Source: Cucumis sativus
Taxonomy: Eukaryota; Streptophyta; Magnoliopsida; Cucurbitales; Cucurbitaceae
DNA length: 64,000 nucleotides
Direction: 5' to 3'
Assembly (NCBI RefSeq): GCF_000004075.3
Contig: NC_026660.2
Span: 13,845,837-13,909,836, forward strand
Under the pieces are notes generated by a model. It worked only from the letters and a program-made list of their open reading frames with translations, did no database searches and was not told where the DNA came from. A program made the translations under genes and the position numbers. Below, in pieces: positions 51,002 to 61,445 of the stretch. Within the stretch, counting starts at the first letter, position 1, and every line of letters begins with the position of its first letter.

Positions 51002-52425
51002 ATGGACAAGAGTTGGATGAAACTTAAGAATAAGTTATCAGTTGAGTATATAGAGAGAGTTTTCCAATTTCTAGCAATTGCCAAGTATCACGTTGATGAG
51101 TACAAACGGATAAGGTGTCCATGCAAGAGATGTATGAACTCCAATTGTGACTCATTAGAGGGTGTGGAGAGACATTTATTAACCAATGAAATATGCTTCT
51201 CCTACACAGATTGGATGTATCATGGCGAGCCAATGAACTTGTATAGACGTATACAAAAATTTGATGAAGGAACTAGTAGTGACCTTTCCATGAAGGAACT
51301 AGCAGTGACCCATTCTATGAATCAAATAGCAGTAATCTGTTTCCTAAAGACAGTGAAATGTTGGTTATGTTGCACGATTTACAAGCGACGATTGAACATG
51401 AACAAGAAACGTCAGAGGAAGGTTTGGATAATGATATGCCGTTAAATAGTGGTGTAGAAGAGGAGAGGCGAATATATTTCAGAAATTATTAAACCAAGCA
51501 CGTCATGAGCTATACCTCGACTGTTCAAAATTTTCATCTCTTAACTTTTTGGTTACAATGATGCATGTGAAAGTTCTCAACGATTGAAGCAACAAATCCT
51601 TTGACATGATGTTAGAGATAATAAGATATGCGATTCCAATGTGTGGTACCAATGTTCTAGCTCATTCTACGAGGAAAAAACAAAAATTGGGTGACTTGGG
51701 TTTGAGATATGTGACTATTCATGCCTGTAAGTACAACTATGTATTGTACTGGAAGGAATTTGTCAATTTGCAACATTGGCTGATTTGCGGTGAGTCTCGG
51801 TACAAGGTTCGCCCTAACAAAGGGAAAAAAATTCCCCATAAGGTATTGCTTCACTTTCTGTTGATAATTACAAAAAATGTTTGTATTGTAAGATGACTCA
51901 TCTAAAATGAGATGACATAAGGATAAACGAGTCAAAAACGGATGATGTGTTGAAACATCCAACTGATGCAGAGGGATGGAAGTATTTTGATTCTAAATTT
52001 CCTAAGTTCACTTTAGATCCACGAAACTTTCGTTTAGCATTAGCTCCTTACAGGTTCAATCTGTTTGGCCATATGAGTACCGCCTACAGTATGTGGTCTG
52101 TGGTGTTAATTTCTTACAAAATTTTACCTTAAAAATGCATGAAAGAGTCACTTCTTCATGTCATTGCTAATACTCGGTCCAAGAACTTCTGATTGAAAAA
52201 TTAATCTTTATCTCCGACCATTGATTGGAGAACTGAAAGAGTTATGGAGTCTTGATGTTTATACATATGATTCTCTTACATGTTAGTTTTTTCAGTTGTA
52301 CGCAGTTTTGCTGTGGTGACATATCTGGATGGAGTACGAAAGGGTATCAGACATGTCCTATATGCATGAGAGATAAATCGTCATTTGGGATAAGAGGAAA
52401 GATAACTTACATGTCTTACTATGTC
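51002..52425 (+). pseudogene. TNP2-type transposase relic of the second CACTA
   Basis: It starts MDKSWMKLKNKLSVEYIERV, with RCPCKRCMNSNC and EVERHL-like text (here GVERHLLTNEI): the same N-terminal domain as in the 11-kb element. Later pieces in shifting frames are LKHPTDAEGWKYFDSKFPKF and RLALAPYRFNLFGHMSTAYS (51947-52132, Transposase_21), and SGWSTKGYQTCPICMRDKSS (about 52330-52390). Many stops and frameshifts separate them. The catalytic middle and the C-terminal DUF4218/4216 parts are absent or unreadable. Confidence 0.8.
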
Positions 52426-52435
52426 TAATCCTTCT

Positions 52436-53575
52436 CCTCTCGTTGTGGATGAGAGCGATATTCTTTTTTACTTTAATGCACCAGAGTTTAATAACATAGG
52501 AGTTTCGTTGTCGATGGGCAACACATCAGGTTAGTTACCGTTACATAATTGATTAATTTCATAAGTGTGAAGTGAATTTATTTTGTTTATGTAGATGAGT
52601 CTACAACAGCTTGCATTCCTAGGAGACACGAGCACTCGAGGAACATCGAGCTAGAGTGATATGTTACACAAAATGGGAAAATCTCCATATCCATTGCTCA
52701 AGGATAGGATCATTCGATCTCCCCACACACCATACGCTTTAGTTGTACCATCAACGTGATAACCCGTGATACTTTTCTAGTTCACTTTCTTAAGTAGACT
52801 GACGTTACAGCGCATTACATCGAGCTCGTGAAGTGCTCTTTACAGGTAAGTTCTACAGTTACGCGTACATATATGTTAATTATATGTATTGTATATATAT
52901 ATAGAATCCTAATCCATATGTACTTTTAATTTGTAGCAATTTTTCGAGTTAGATTTCACAAATCCAGTACTGAATCGATTCGTTGAGCATCGAATGCTCA
53001 CCACTTGGAAGAAGTTTAGTGGGCAGAACCATCCCCATGGTAAGAAGTTCAGTGATCTTGGATAGGTGCGTACCAACCCACCCGTAGATTGAAGAATCGT
53101 GTGGAAGATTGACACTTCTTATGTGACCACTACCTTATCCAACAATTTCAATTGATTTTAGAACTTATTAATGTTCACAAATGGTAATTTATTTTTTTAT
53201 ATATGTAACATTTTGATATTGTTTGCATGTATGTATGAGCAATCATCGATGAATATGGATGCTATAGCGAAGCAGCCTTATACTCATAATAGTGGGGCCA
53301 AGTCGTTCATACAACGAGCACACAAGCTCACTAAACAATAGGGTCATCCAATCTACTGAGTGAAGTTGTTCAAGGAAACACACGCTCGAGATGGTTGATG
53401 TATTTTGCCTTTAATAACTTATTAATTAATCAAAATTGTTTTGTCGAATCAAATGCTGACCATCCAGTCCCAGCCACTATCTGAAGAAGAGATATGCGAG
53501 ACAGTGCTCAAAGGGTCTTGGTTGGGAAAGATGACAAAAATGATGAAGATGATTAAGAAATTCACTGATCAGTCA
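52436..53575 (+). pseudogene. Relic of a plant Spm-type second gene in the second CACTA
   Basis: Pieces in order: PRRHEHSRNIELE (about 52615-52660), ISPHTPYALV (about 52717-52745), LNRFVEHRMLTTWKKFSGQN (about 52970-53030), AIAKQPYTHNSGAKSFIQRA (53260-53315), VKLFKETHARDG (53362-53397) and QSQPLSEEEICETVLKGSWL (about 53460-53525). These match in order the usual layout of a CACTA second protein (GRIPM..ISPH...RFVEH.M...KQPYNHSSGSKSF...RETH...QPLSEDEIC). Stops and frameshifts show it is dead. Confidence 0.7.
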
Positions 53576-53595
53576 GCTAGAGAACCTTGATTCTT

Positions 53596-53715
53596 GATTT
53601 TTTTTTTTTTTTTTGCAAAGGTATTGTAATAAATGCTGGGGTGAGAATTTCAACCAGGGACCTCTTGTCCATAGGAACATATAAGTGCCAGTTGAGCTAA
53701 GCTCATATTGGTCAA
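53596..53715 (-). mobile_element. tRNA-derived SINE, complete, with 12-bp target duplication
   Basis: On the minus strand: a head CCAATATGAGCTTAGCTCAACTGG containing an A-box-like TTAGCTCAACTGG, a B-box-like GGTTGAAATTC about 40 bases on, a short body of about 30 bases, and an A-rich tail (the plus strand shows 17 T at 53598-53614). The 12-base word AGAACCTTGATT lies on both sides (53581-53592 and 53716-53727). Tail, internal promoter and target duplication make a SINE almost certain. It sits inside the relic of the second CACTA, so it is younger than that element. Confidence 0.85.
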
Positions 53716-54359
53716 AGAACCTTGATTTCTTCATTTAATGTAAGTAATTTCAAACTTTTACGTCGTTCTTTCATTTTTTTTTGGGTAAGATGTATATTTA
53801 TACTTTAATTTCGTGTCATTGTAGGTTGGAAAACATGAGGGGACTTCACTTAGATTAGATTTTGGTCATTTTGTTTTTAGTTGAGGTTTATTGTAATTTT
53901 TCTTTGAACGAAACATATGTTTTTTCAAATATTATATTTGATGGATGACTCCACGTCAGGAATTTCAAAAGTGGAGCCAGTGTTGCCTTAATGTCAATGC
54001 GCTAAAATAACGTTGGCATAACGGTTAGGTCGACGTGTTGACGGTGTTAGCATATCATGTGTCGGCCTAAGGCCTATACCAACGTTATCCTTTTGGTGAG
54101 TCATTATTGCTTCTTATGACACGTTATTTGCGACATTGTTGCCGACATGATTTTTGGCATCTTGGAAACCTTCACCCATGCATTTCTGATTAATGGCGAC
54201 GCACTCCTGCGTCGACATATCGTGAAATTCTTGTAGTGTTGGGTTATAATAATATGTGTTTGTGGTTTATATTTTTAAAATAAGTATAAATTTTTATTCC
54301 TAATCCTTTAACAAAATTCAAAATTTTTCATCACAAATCCAAATATTTGTTATTTCAAA

Positions 54360-54598
54360 TATGTACCAAGTTTATATCATGTGTATCAAGTATATATCGA
54401 GTGTATATCTTATGCATACCAAGTGCATATCAAATGTATCAAGTACTTATGAGAAGGATATCAAGTATACATCACAAGTGTATCAAAGTGGATATTATTA
54501 GTATATCAAGTGAATATTAGTAGTATATCAAGTGTATATTAGTGGTGTATCAGGTGTGTATTGGATGTATTAGGTGCATATCAGGTTCATCACATGAG
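54360..54598. repeat. Degenerate minisatellite of GTATATCAAGTGTATAT-type units
   Basis: About a dozen diverged units of 16-23 bases such as AGTATATCAAGTGAATATT, AGTATATCAAGTGTATATT and GGTGTATCAGGTGTGTATT. It fills the gap between the second CACTA and the old LTR. Confidence 0.85.
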
Positions 54599-56540
54599 TG
54601 TTGGGATTTATGTCCTAAAACTCGTAGATTGTGAATATAATCCATTGATCTTTGTTAATAAAATGTTATTATTGTTAGTGATTATATTATTAGTTTTGTC
54701 TTAATAACCCAAATCCAATATATAAACTAACATCCTAAGCTGTTGAATGGGTCTTGAATAGTATATAGAGACCTACACATATCAATGTTTGAGATCAGCT
54801 TAAATGGTCTATAGCATAGGGATAAGGCTGGGTACCTTATCCTGATAACACTATGGATACGACTCACTTTGTATTTGATACAAACACAATGATCCAATGC
54901 GTTGGTGTAATTGACATGCGAGTGAGGGTATCATATGCAATGAATTGCATAAGACCGGACCATGAAATAGTAACCACTAGACGTAACTCCATTAACTAGT
55001 TAGGTTTCTATTTCATTAGGATGACCTAGGTAACATAGTCTTAATTCTGTGTTTATTATGACTCATATTCGCGAGGAATTGTTCTTCGATTTGTACAGGT
55101 GAGAGTGGCCAGATTGTTGGAATTTTTTGTCCTAAAACTCGTAGTTTGTAAATCATATTTTGTTCAATAAAATTGTTATTGAGAAATTAAATATTATAAT
55201 CTTAAATCCAATAAATCAAGTTCCAAGGCTATTTTTGAATAAACTTGAACTTTATGTGTAAACCTAAACGTGGATCAAGTTCGAGTATATATCCTAAATA
55301 GTCTATAGTATATGAAATAAAGGTTGGGCGCCTCATTTAGAGAAACTATGGATGCGGCCCACTTTGTAGTACAAACGAGGTGATCCTAATCGTTCATGTA
55401 GAGACATGAAAGTGGGGGCATCCTATGTAAAATGTTTACATAAGACTCAACCATGAATTAGTCTTTTTTACGTTACTGTTTAAAACTGACTATCTCAATT
55501 ATTAATGACCTAGGTAACTTAGTCTTAATCCTGAGTTAACTATGAGCTCCTGTTCACACGAGATTATCCTTAAATCTGCATAGGTGAGGACAACTCATCA
55601 ACTTTGGCCCAATAAGCCTCCCATTTCAAGGGTAAGATCGGGTGGATAGCTGGGAACATAGGATACAAGACGGAATTCACTCCTACCCGCTTTAGGGTTA
55701 GTAGATAGGTTGTTCTCTTAAGCACTAAATCCAAGTCTTGAACAAGGGGCCCCACCCTCTCATTGGCCCGAGAGGGATTAAGTTTATAAGTTGAACCTTA
55801 AACCAATTGTTCAATAGTGGATTAGTGGGACTTAAGGAGCAAGATGTAATCTTGGGGGTAAAAACGGTATTTTGACCAAGCCAAGGTTACGAGCAACCTG
55901 TGAAGGATTAACTTACTGATTATGGTTTTATCAAATTGACACAAATATATCTATAGTGAGGGGAGTGCAACTACGAGACTTTAGTGGAATGACATGTTAG
56001 TTAACGAATATTGATTAACTCGGTATAAAAGAGTTTAGCTAGTTAATCTTGAATCGTTGGAGCCCATGATCTAGAGGTCCATTAGGTTCCTCTGCTAGCT
56101 CATATGGATTAAACTTAGAACAATGTGATGAAATAAGTCGAATTGTTCGAATTGGGAGAAGAAAGAGAAACCGACAAATATAGTGATATAGTCGTCGGTC
56201 TTCTAATTAGTAATAGAGCTTTATGTTTTACATACTATAAGTATGAATACGGATTCATACTAAGAAGCTCGGAATTGATGGAATTGGTCAAAAATAGTAA
56301 AAAGTCAAAATGTTGACTTTTGACTTTGAAAAGTCAAACTTTGACCGGCCTTATATTCAAATGTGATTTGAATTTTGGAAAAATGAATGCGGATTCATGC
56401 TCGGGAGGTTGGAATTAGTCAAGACGGACAAAATGGTAAAAAGTCAAAATATTGACTTTTGACTAAGAAAAGTCAAAATATTGACTTTTGACTAGAAATA
56501 TCTAATGACCATTTTACCCTTGGACCAAGTTAGTGGAAAA

Positions 56541-56694
56541 ATCCAACATTTTGTTGGATAATCCCACTAACTCTTAGTGGGATATGTGGCTATATGAGAT
56601 ATAGACACCTAGCCCACTAAGTTCCACTAATTGTTAGTGGAATATTAGGTGGTGAGATTTGGCAAATGAATTACATGCATTTTTGCATGTAATT
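56541..56694. repeat. Cluster of four perfect hairpins upstream of the LTR TATA box
   Basis: (1) 56541-56559 ATCCAACA/TGTTGGAT, loop TTT. (2) 56561-56583 ATCCCACTAA/TTAGTGGGAT, loop CTC. (3) 56622-56642 TTCCACTAA/TTAGTGGAA, loop TTG. (4) 56669-56694 AATTACATGCA/TGCATGTAATT, loop TTTT. All arms match exactly. The second and third share the core CCACTAA/TTAGTGG. The position, immediately before the TATA box, is that of a U3 control region. Confidence 0.9.
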
Positions 56695-56697
56695 AGG

Positions 56698-56707
56698 TTA
56701 TAAATAG
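56698..56707 (+). promoter_or_regulatory. TATA box of the solo LTR
   Basis: TTATAAATAG, followed about 30 bases on by transcript-like sequence. No coding region remains downstream within the element. Confidence 0.6.
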
Positions 56708-58619
56708 AGGTGTTTTCAAATGTTTAAGGTTTTTTGCCTCTTTTATCATTTTCATCATCTCAACCAAAGAAAAAAAAGGAAACCTTCCAATCCCATTTTA
56801 TCTCCATTACTTTCTACACCAAAATTGGGTCCCACAACCCGGTTCTTTGTCTAGAGGATAGCAGTTGAGTACTAGTGGTGGTCTCGACTTGAATTGGTAA
56901 GAAGATATCAAACTTTTTGAAAGCTTCAAAGGTAATATTTCCTAAAACCCTAATTTGATTAATTTATGGTTACATGTTGATTGTGGCAATTAGGGTAGAA
57001 ATTCGATTCTTTTTCTGCTGTGCATGACTTAGTTCTAACACAGATCACTGACTCAATAAACTTGTCATTTTGGGGACAAGACCGAGTGGGGAGTTGGAAA
57101 CATAATTACACAAAATTGAATTCACTCATTTTCTACTTTATGGTAAGTAGATGAGTATTCCCTTAAATGATATCTTCGGTATTTGAACAAAGGACCCTTA
57201 CCCTCTTTATGGCACGATAGGGGTTTCTGTTTATTGGTAGGACCATAAACAAGTTATTCATTAGAGGAGCACTGATATTTAAGGATTATAGGTAACCCAA
57301 GGGTAAAACGGTAAATTGACCAAACTGGTGTTATGAACACTCGTGATGGACTAACTTACTGTTATTGGTCTATATTCGTGGACACTGAAATATATCTACA
57401 GTGAGAAGAATTCAGTTATGAGTCGCTAATTGAGTACACAGTTAACGAATATTGATTAATATGGTTAATGAGTTTTGCCAATTAATCTTATATCGTTGTA
57501 CCTTTTTATCTGTAAGTTTATTAGGTCCCCTTCCTAGCTTGTAAAGAGTAATGGGATTTATTTATATTGGTTGTAATTTGAAATGTTCAAAATTACTTTG
57601 AAAATTAGTTTAATGTATAGTGATACATTATAATGTACAATTTATCAAACTTTATCATATAAATTTAATTTTGGATATGATTCAAAATTGGTTTATGAGA
57701 CATAAAATATTTGAATGAGTTCAAATATTAATTTAATGTGAATTTGATTCATAATAAAATTATTGCTTATGTTAAAAACTTATATTTGAATATGATTCAA
57801 ATTTAATTTAAGTTAAATATAAGATATTTAATTTAGCTATTAATTAATTGAAGAATTAATTAATAGTTTAGTTAATTAAATTTGATTTAATTAAATTAAT
57901 ACAAATCTATAAGATAGTGGAGAGGTATTCATTAAATAAGATTTAAATGAAATATGAATTAAATATGATTTAACTGTCTATTAACTAATTGATTAATGAT
58001 TAATTAATGAGTAGATTTGAAATTTTTATTAATTTAATATTTTTAAGTGGATTTTTAAAAATAGAAGATTTGGGTAAAGTAATTACAGTCCATAGCAAAA
58101 TTTGAACCCAAGTTCAAACTAGTTAAGTGAAATACCGAAACAGCCCCCGTGTAAAATTAATTTTTCACAAAATGAACAACCTGATTTTTTCCCTAATCTG
58201 CACTCAACGAGATTTTTCTTTCAAAGTTTCATAAACTCTAATGTTATTCTTCTGCCTCTTTTCTACTGCATAAACGATACTTCCAAATTTTCAATTCTTC
58301 TTCTTCTTTCTAGTCGTTTAGTTTCTTTTTTCTACAGGCAAGTCAAGAATTAATTTTTTTCTACTTCAGTTCTTCATCTTTAGCATTCTATCAGGTAAGT
58401 AATAATGTTTCTTTCCCATTCTTCTTCTTCTTTTGTTGGTAGACATACTAATTAAATTTATTTTTTCAGTAGATGCCAAGCACTATAACAACATAAACAT
58501 CAAAGGGAAAAGAGATGAAATTTGATTTTGTTTCCATTAAATAAAATAGTTATGCTACCTTTCTGCCTATAATTTAGCATTTGTAACAAATTTTAAATTT
58601 TACAATACTTAAATACTGC

Positions 58620-58850
58620 CTAAGTTATAGTCTTCTATCACTGGTAGATAGTGATAGTCTTCTATCACTGATAGATAGTGATAGAATGGTTATTCTACCA
58701 TTCTCCCTTATGTTTTAGATTTTGCACGTATATTGAAATATAGAGTATAATTAATATTTCAGCATGTTTTAGATTTTGCATGTCACGTTTTAGATTAATA
58801 TATGATAATCTTCTATTACTGATAGTCAGTTATAGTCTTCTATCACTTTC
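58620..58850. repeat. TCTATCACTGATAG palindromic motif cluster, left group
   Basis: Copies of TCTTCTATCACTGATAGATAGTGATAG and variants at about 58630-58690 and 58806-58848. Arms TCTATCACT/AGTGATAGA can pair. The same motif recurs at 59750-59822 and 61338-61440, always within the MULE. Confidence 0.8.
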
Positions 58851-59061
58851 AAAAAATATATAACAATTTATTTACTAGCTAACTTGTTTTAATAAATCTT
58901 TTTAACAGGTAGAACACGGGTTACTACTGGTTCAACATGAAAAAAGTATTATAAAGACAGTAACCACTTACGTAAATCTAGAAGGTCTACAAATAGTAAA
59001 AAAGAAATTAAATTACCAATGTTTATCTAAAGTCACGAGAAGTCTTTTTGGACATCTTTTA

Positions 59062-59746
59062 AACTGAAAGAATTACAAAACTCCAACCCAATTCTTTAAC
59101 TACTTGGTACAAAGACAAGTTTTGACTAGGAAGTTAAATGTATTGGCATTCAACTTTAATGGACTAATTGTAGAATTTGGGTTGAAAGATTTTTGCTTGA
59201 TAACTGAACTAAAAGGACACAACTTCAGTATGGTTGATTTAACAGAAAGAGATAACACATATGAACTTAAGACAACCTTCTCCTTTAATGGCCAAAGGGT
59301 ATCAAGGAGTGATTTGGAAACAACATTCAAAATGATGCGAGAATGGGAGAGTGACATTTTGAAAATTAAACTAGCAAATCTTCACATTTTACAAAGTATC
59401 CTCCTCCCAAAGCAAGTACATAACAAAATTAATTGGAAACATTCATGTATTATGGACAATGAAGAAGAATTAAATGAGTATCCATGAGGAAGGTTGTCAT
59501 ATAATTTAAGATATGAGTTTTTCAAGAAAGCTACTTGTGTGGACAAAAAAGGTGCGGTCTATCTACAAGGATTCCCATTAGCCTTAGTCTATTGGGCTTT
59601 TGAAATCATTCAAAAACTATCATCTTTAGATGTTGGTTTTGGAAGAAAAATTTCTGAAAAAGGTCCAAGAGTAACAAGATGGAAATGTTTGCGGCCACAT
59701 GAATGGAGGATTTTGAAGGAAAACATATTTGATTTACTTATTTGAT
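59062..59746 (+). pseudogene. DUF1985-type domain of a Ulp1-like MULE gene
   Basis: Reads FNYLVQRQVL, then VLAFNFNGLIVEFGLKDFCL and ITELKGHNF, through WKHSCIMDNEEELNEYP. A TGA at 59485-59487 follows where relatives have tryptophan (YPWGRLSY). The same frame then goes on GRLSYNLRYEFFKKATC and QGFPLALVYWAFEIIQ...RVTRWKC, and ends at 59746. This is the DUF1985 layout seen in plant Ulp1-protease-like transposon genes. The protease domain itself is not present in this window. Confidence 0.7.
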
Positions 59747-59749
59747 AGG

Positions 59750-59825
59750 CAGTGACAAAACTCTGTCACTGTTGGTTATCACTGATAGGTAGTGATAGAA
59801 CTCCATCGTCACTGGCTATCACGAT
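59750..59825. repeat. TCACTGATAGGTAGTGATAG motif, second group
   Basis: GGCAGTGACAAAACTCTGTCACTG, then ATCACTGATAGGTAGTGATAGAACTCC and GTCACTGGCTATCAC. It lies between two coding pieces of the DUF1985 gene, so it is probably in an intron. Confidence 0.7.
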
Positions 59826-59866
59826 GGTGTTGAATAATTTTTCTAATAATTTTTCTATGCTTTTAC

Positions 59867-60259
59867 TTGTGGTTTTCTATAATTTCACTTCAAATGACAG
59901 AGGAGGAATCTAAGTCAGAGATAATGCAATATTTTATTGATATAGAGAAGAACGAGATTGAGGGAAGAAAAAAAGAAGAACTAAATGAATTGATTGAAGA
60001 AGGTGGAAGAAATGAAGTGATTGTAAAAAGAATTGTGCAAAACTTTAAGGAGTTAAAAGAAAGTATGAAGAGAATTATTGAAGGACAACAAAAAATTCAA
60101 GACGAACAAAAAGAATTTGTAAAAGGACAGAAAGAAATTATTAGTTTATTGGAAATGATTAAGGGTCGCATAAAGAATGTTTCGTTAGAAAATCTTCCTC
60201 AAGAGTCTGAAAAAGAAAAAGACCTTGAACTGACCTTGGAGAAAATTAATTATCATTGA
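59867..60259 (+). pseudogene. Acidic/lysine-rich coiled-coil segment, probable second part of the DUF1985 gene
   Basis: The frame has an ATG at 59897 (MTEEESKSEIMQYFIDIEKN), then long E/K/Q-rich heptads such as KRIVQNFKELKESMKRIIEG and EQKEFVKGQKEIISLLEM, and ends ...LTLEKINYH. DUF1985 proteins of these elements often have a charged linker of this sort before the protease. It overlaps by 14 bases the end of the transposase frame on the other strand. No protease motif follows. Confidence 0.45.
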
Positions 60260-61236
60260 TAGAAAATTTATATAAAAATAGTTCATTTGCAATAATACCT
60301 GGATTCATTTCCTTCAGTTTCTCAAAGAACTTTGGTATCAAACTATAAGACTCAGTAGCATCACCATTTAGTGATTTTAATATGTGTTCTTTTGCTTTAC
60401 AAGATTTTTGATAACTAATATTAACACCAAGCTTAGTACGAGCCTTATGAATAATATCTCTTGGAAGAGATTGATTAGTAGACCTAAACCTAAAATCCTC
60501 TTTCAAGCAATTTCCAATTACAGATGAAGAAATTTGCATATGAGTACTTTGAATTGAATTCATAGAACAATCATGGTTAGAAATATACTTCGTAAGCATC
60601 CATAAATCACTTTTCTTATATTAATATTGTGATGCACAAACATATAATTGGCAACCATCTTGCAAACATTTCAACTCAAGTGAATTTGAATTTGAACGCA
60701 TAGTCCGGAATTGAAAATTTTTAGTTACTGCTTACATAAAAGCATTTTGACAAAATTTCTTTACTTACAAATACATCCTTTTCCTTCAAATTGTCATGAA
60801 AATCATAATCTTGTGTAATCACATCATTTGAAGAAGAACTAGAAGAAGATAAACATAGCAAATTATCATTAGCTTCACTACTGCCACCAATGCCACTGGA
60901 AGAAGCTTCTATACTAGTTTGAGCAACAAGAGAATGAACCCTAACATGAGCAACCAAAGGATACCTAATACTCGACTCTTTAATCAAAGACAAAAACCAA
61001 CAAACATCCTTATCTTGTTGTAAATTAAACACATTTTGAATATTTGTGTGGCCAAAGTCCAATAACACCCATAAATCAATAGAAGCATCCAATTGAATTT
61101 CATTCAAAATCAAACTAACTAAACCACCTAAATTCATCATATCATCAACTAGTACTCCAACAACACTATAATTCTCATAAAAATTGTACTGTGTCCATTG
61201 TCCACCATAAAAAACTACTATGAGAATATTAGCCAT
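60246..61236 (-). pseudogene. MuDR-type transposase, N-terminal and DNA-binding parts only
   Basis: Start ATG at 61236: MANILIVVFYGGQWTQYNFY, then VVGVLVDDMMNLGGLVSLIL and a serine-rich linker, down to 60721. In continuation comes the MuDR DNA-binding domain LELKCLQDGCQLYVCASQY, a TAA stop (about 60621-60619), then WMLTKYISNHDCSMN (C-C-H-C zinc-type pattern). It continues LPRDIIHKARTKLGVNISYQ and FFEKLKEMNPG, and ends at 60246. The catalytic DDE domain that should follow is missing; instead the opposite-strand coiled-coil frame ends here. Stops plus loss of the catalytic core mean a dead gene. Confidence 0.75.
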
Positions 61237-61333
61237 GATACCAAATTACTGCAAAAAACAAACAAAAGAAAAGAAAAAAAAAAGCATTATATAAGAAGCT
61301 AAAGATATCATGAATACAACTATACCAATTATA

Positions 61334-61445
61334 GAAAGTGATAGAGTTCTATCACAGTCCATCAGTGATAGAGTTCTATCATTGTCCATCAATGATATGG
61401 AGTGATAGAGTTCTATCATTGTCCATCAATGACATGAAGTATGTC
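61334..61445. repeat. AGTGATAGAGTTCTATCAC palindromic repeats, right group
   Basis: Three tandem units of about 45 bases: AGTGATAGAGTTCTATCA followed by CAGTCCATCAGTGATAGAG or TTGTCCATCAATGATA. The core GTGATAGAGTTCTATCAC is nearly a perfect palindrome. Located upstream of the transposase relic start. Confidence 0.8.

Larger units (their letters stand above)
49974..54238 (+). mobile_element. Second CACTA transposon, 4,265 bp, decayed
   Basis: The left end CACTACAAGAATT and the right end AATTCTTGTAGTG form a perfect 13-bp inverted repeat (the right side reads CACTACAAGAATTTC inwards). TTG flanks both sides (49971-49973 and 54239-54241), the 3-bp target duplication. Subterminal GACGTCGTT/GACGACGTC words occur at the left and GACGCACTCCTGCGTCGAC at the right. 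Inside, on the plus strand, are relics of a TNP2-type transposase and of a plant Spm-type second gene, plus a later SINE insertion. TIR and subterminal words differ from those of the 11-kb element, so this is a different CACTA family. Confidence 0.92.
55115..57040 (+). mobile_element. Solo LTR (1,926 bp) of a copia-style retrotransposon with 5-bp target duplication
   Basis: Ends TGTTGGAA...TTCTAACA (inverted TGTTNGAA). The flanking CAGAT is identical on both sides (55110-55114 and 57041-57045). No internal gag-pol is present, so it is a solo LTR from recombination between two LTRs. TATA box TTATAAATAG at 56698-56707, with four perfect hairpins just upstream. A TTGACTTTTGAC/GTCAAAATATTGAC-rich block lies at 56290-56495. 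It lies inside an older member of the same family. Confidence 0.9.
54599..58040 (+). repeat. Older copia-style LTR (solo or truncated), split by a younger relative
   Basis: It begins TGTTGGGATTTATGTCCTAAAACTCG at 54599, is interrupted at 55114 and resumes at 57046 (CACTGACTCAATAAACTTG). Through at least 57560 it is co-linear with the younger LTR: for example the phrase AACGAATATTGATTAA occurs in both (56003 and 57443), and TAATCTT...ATCGTTG in both. After about 57600 the text becomes AT-rich and I lose the similarity; no right end is seen, so it may be truncated by the MULE that follows. Confidence 0.65.
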
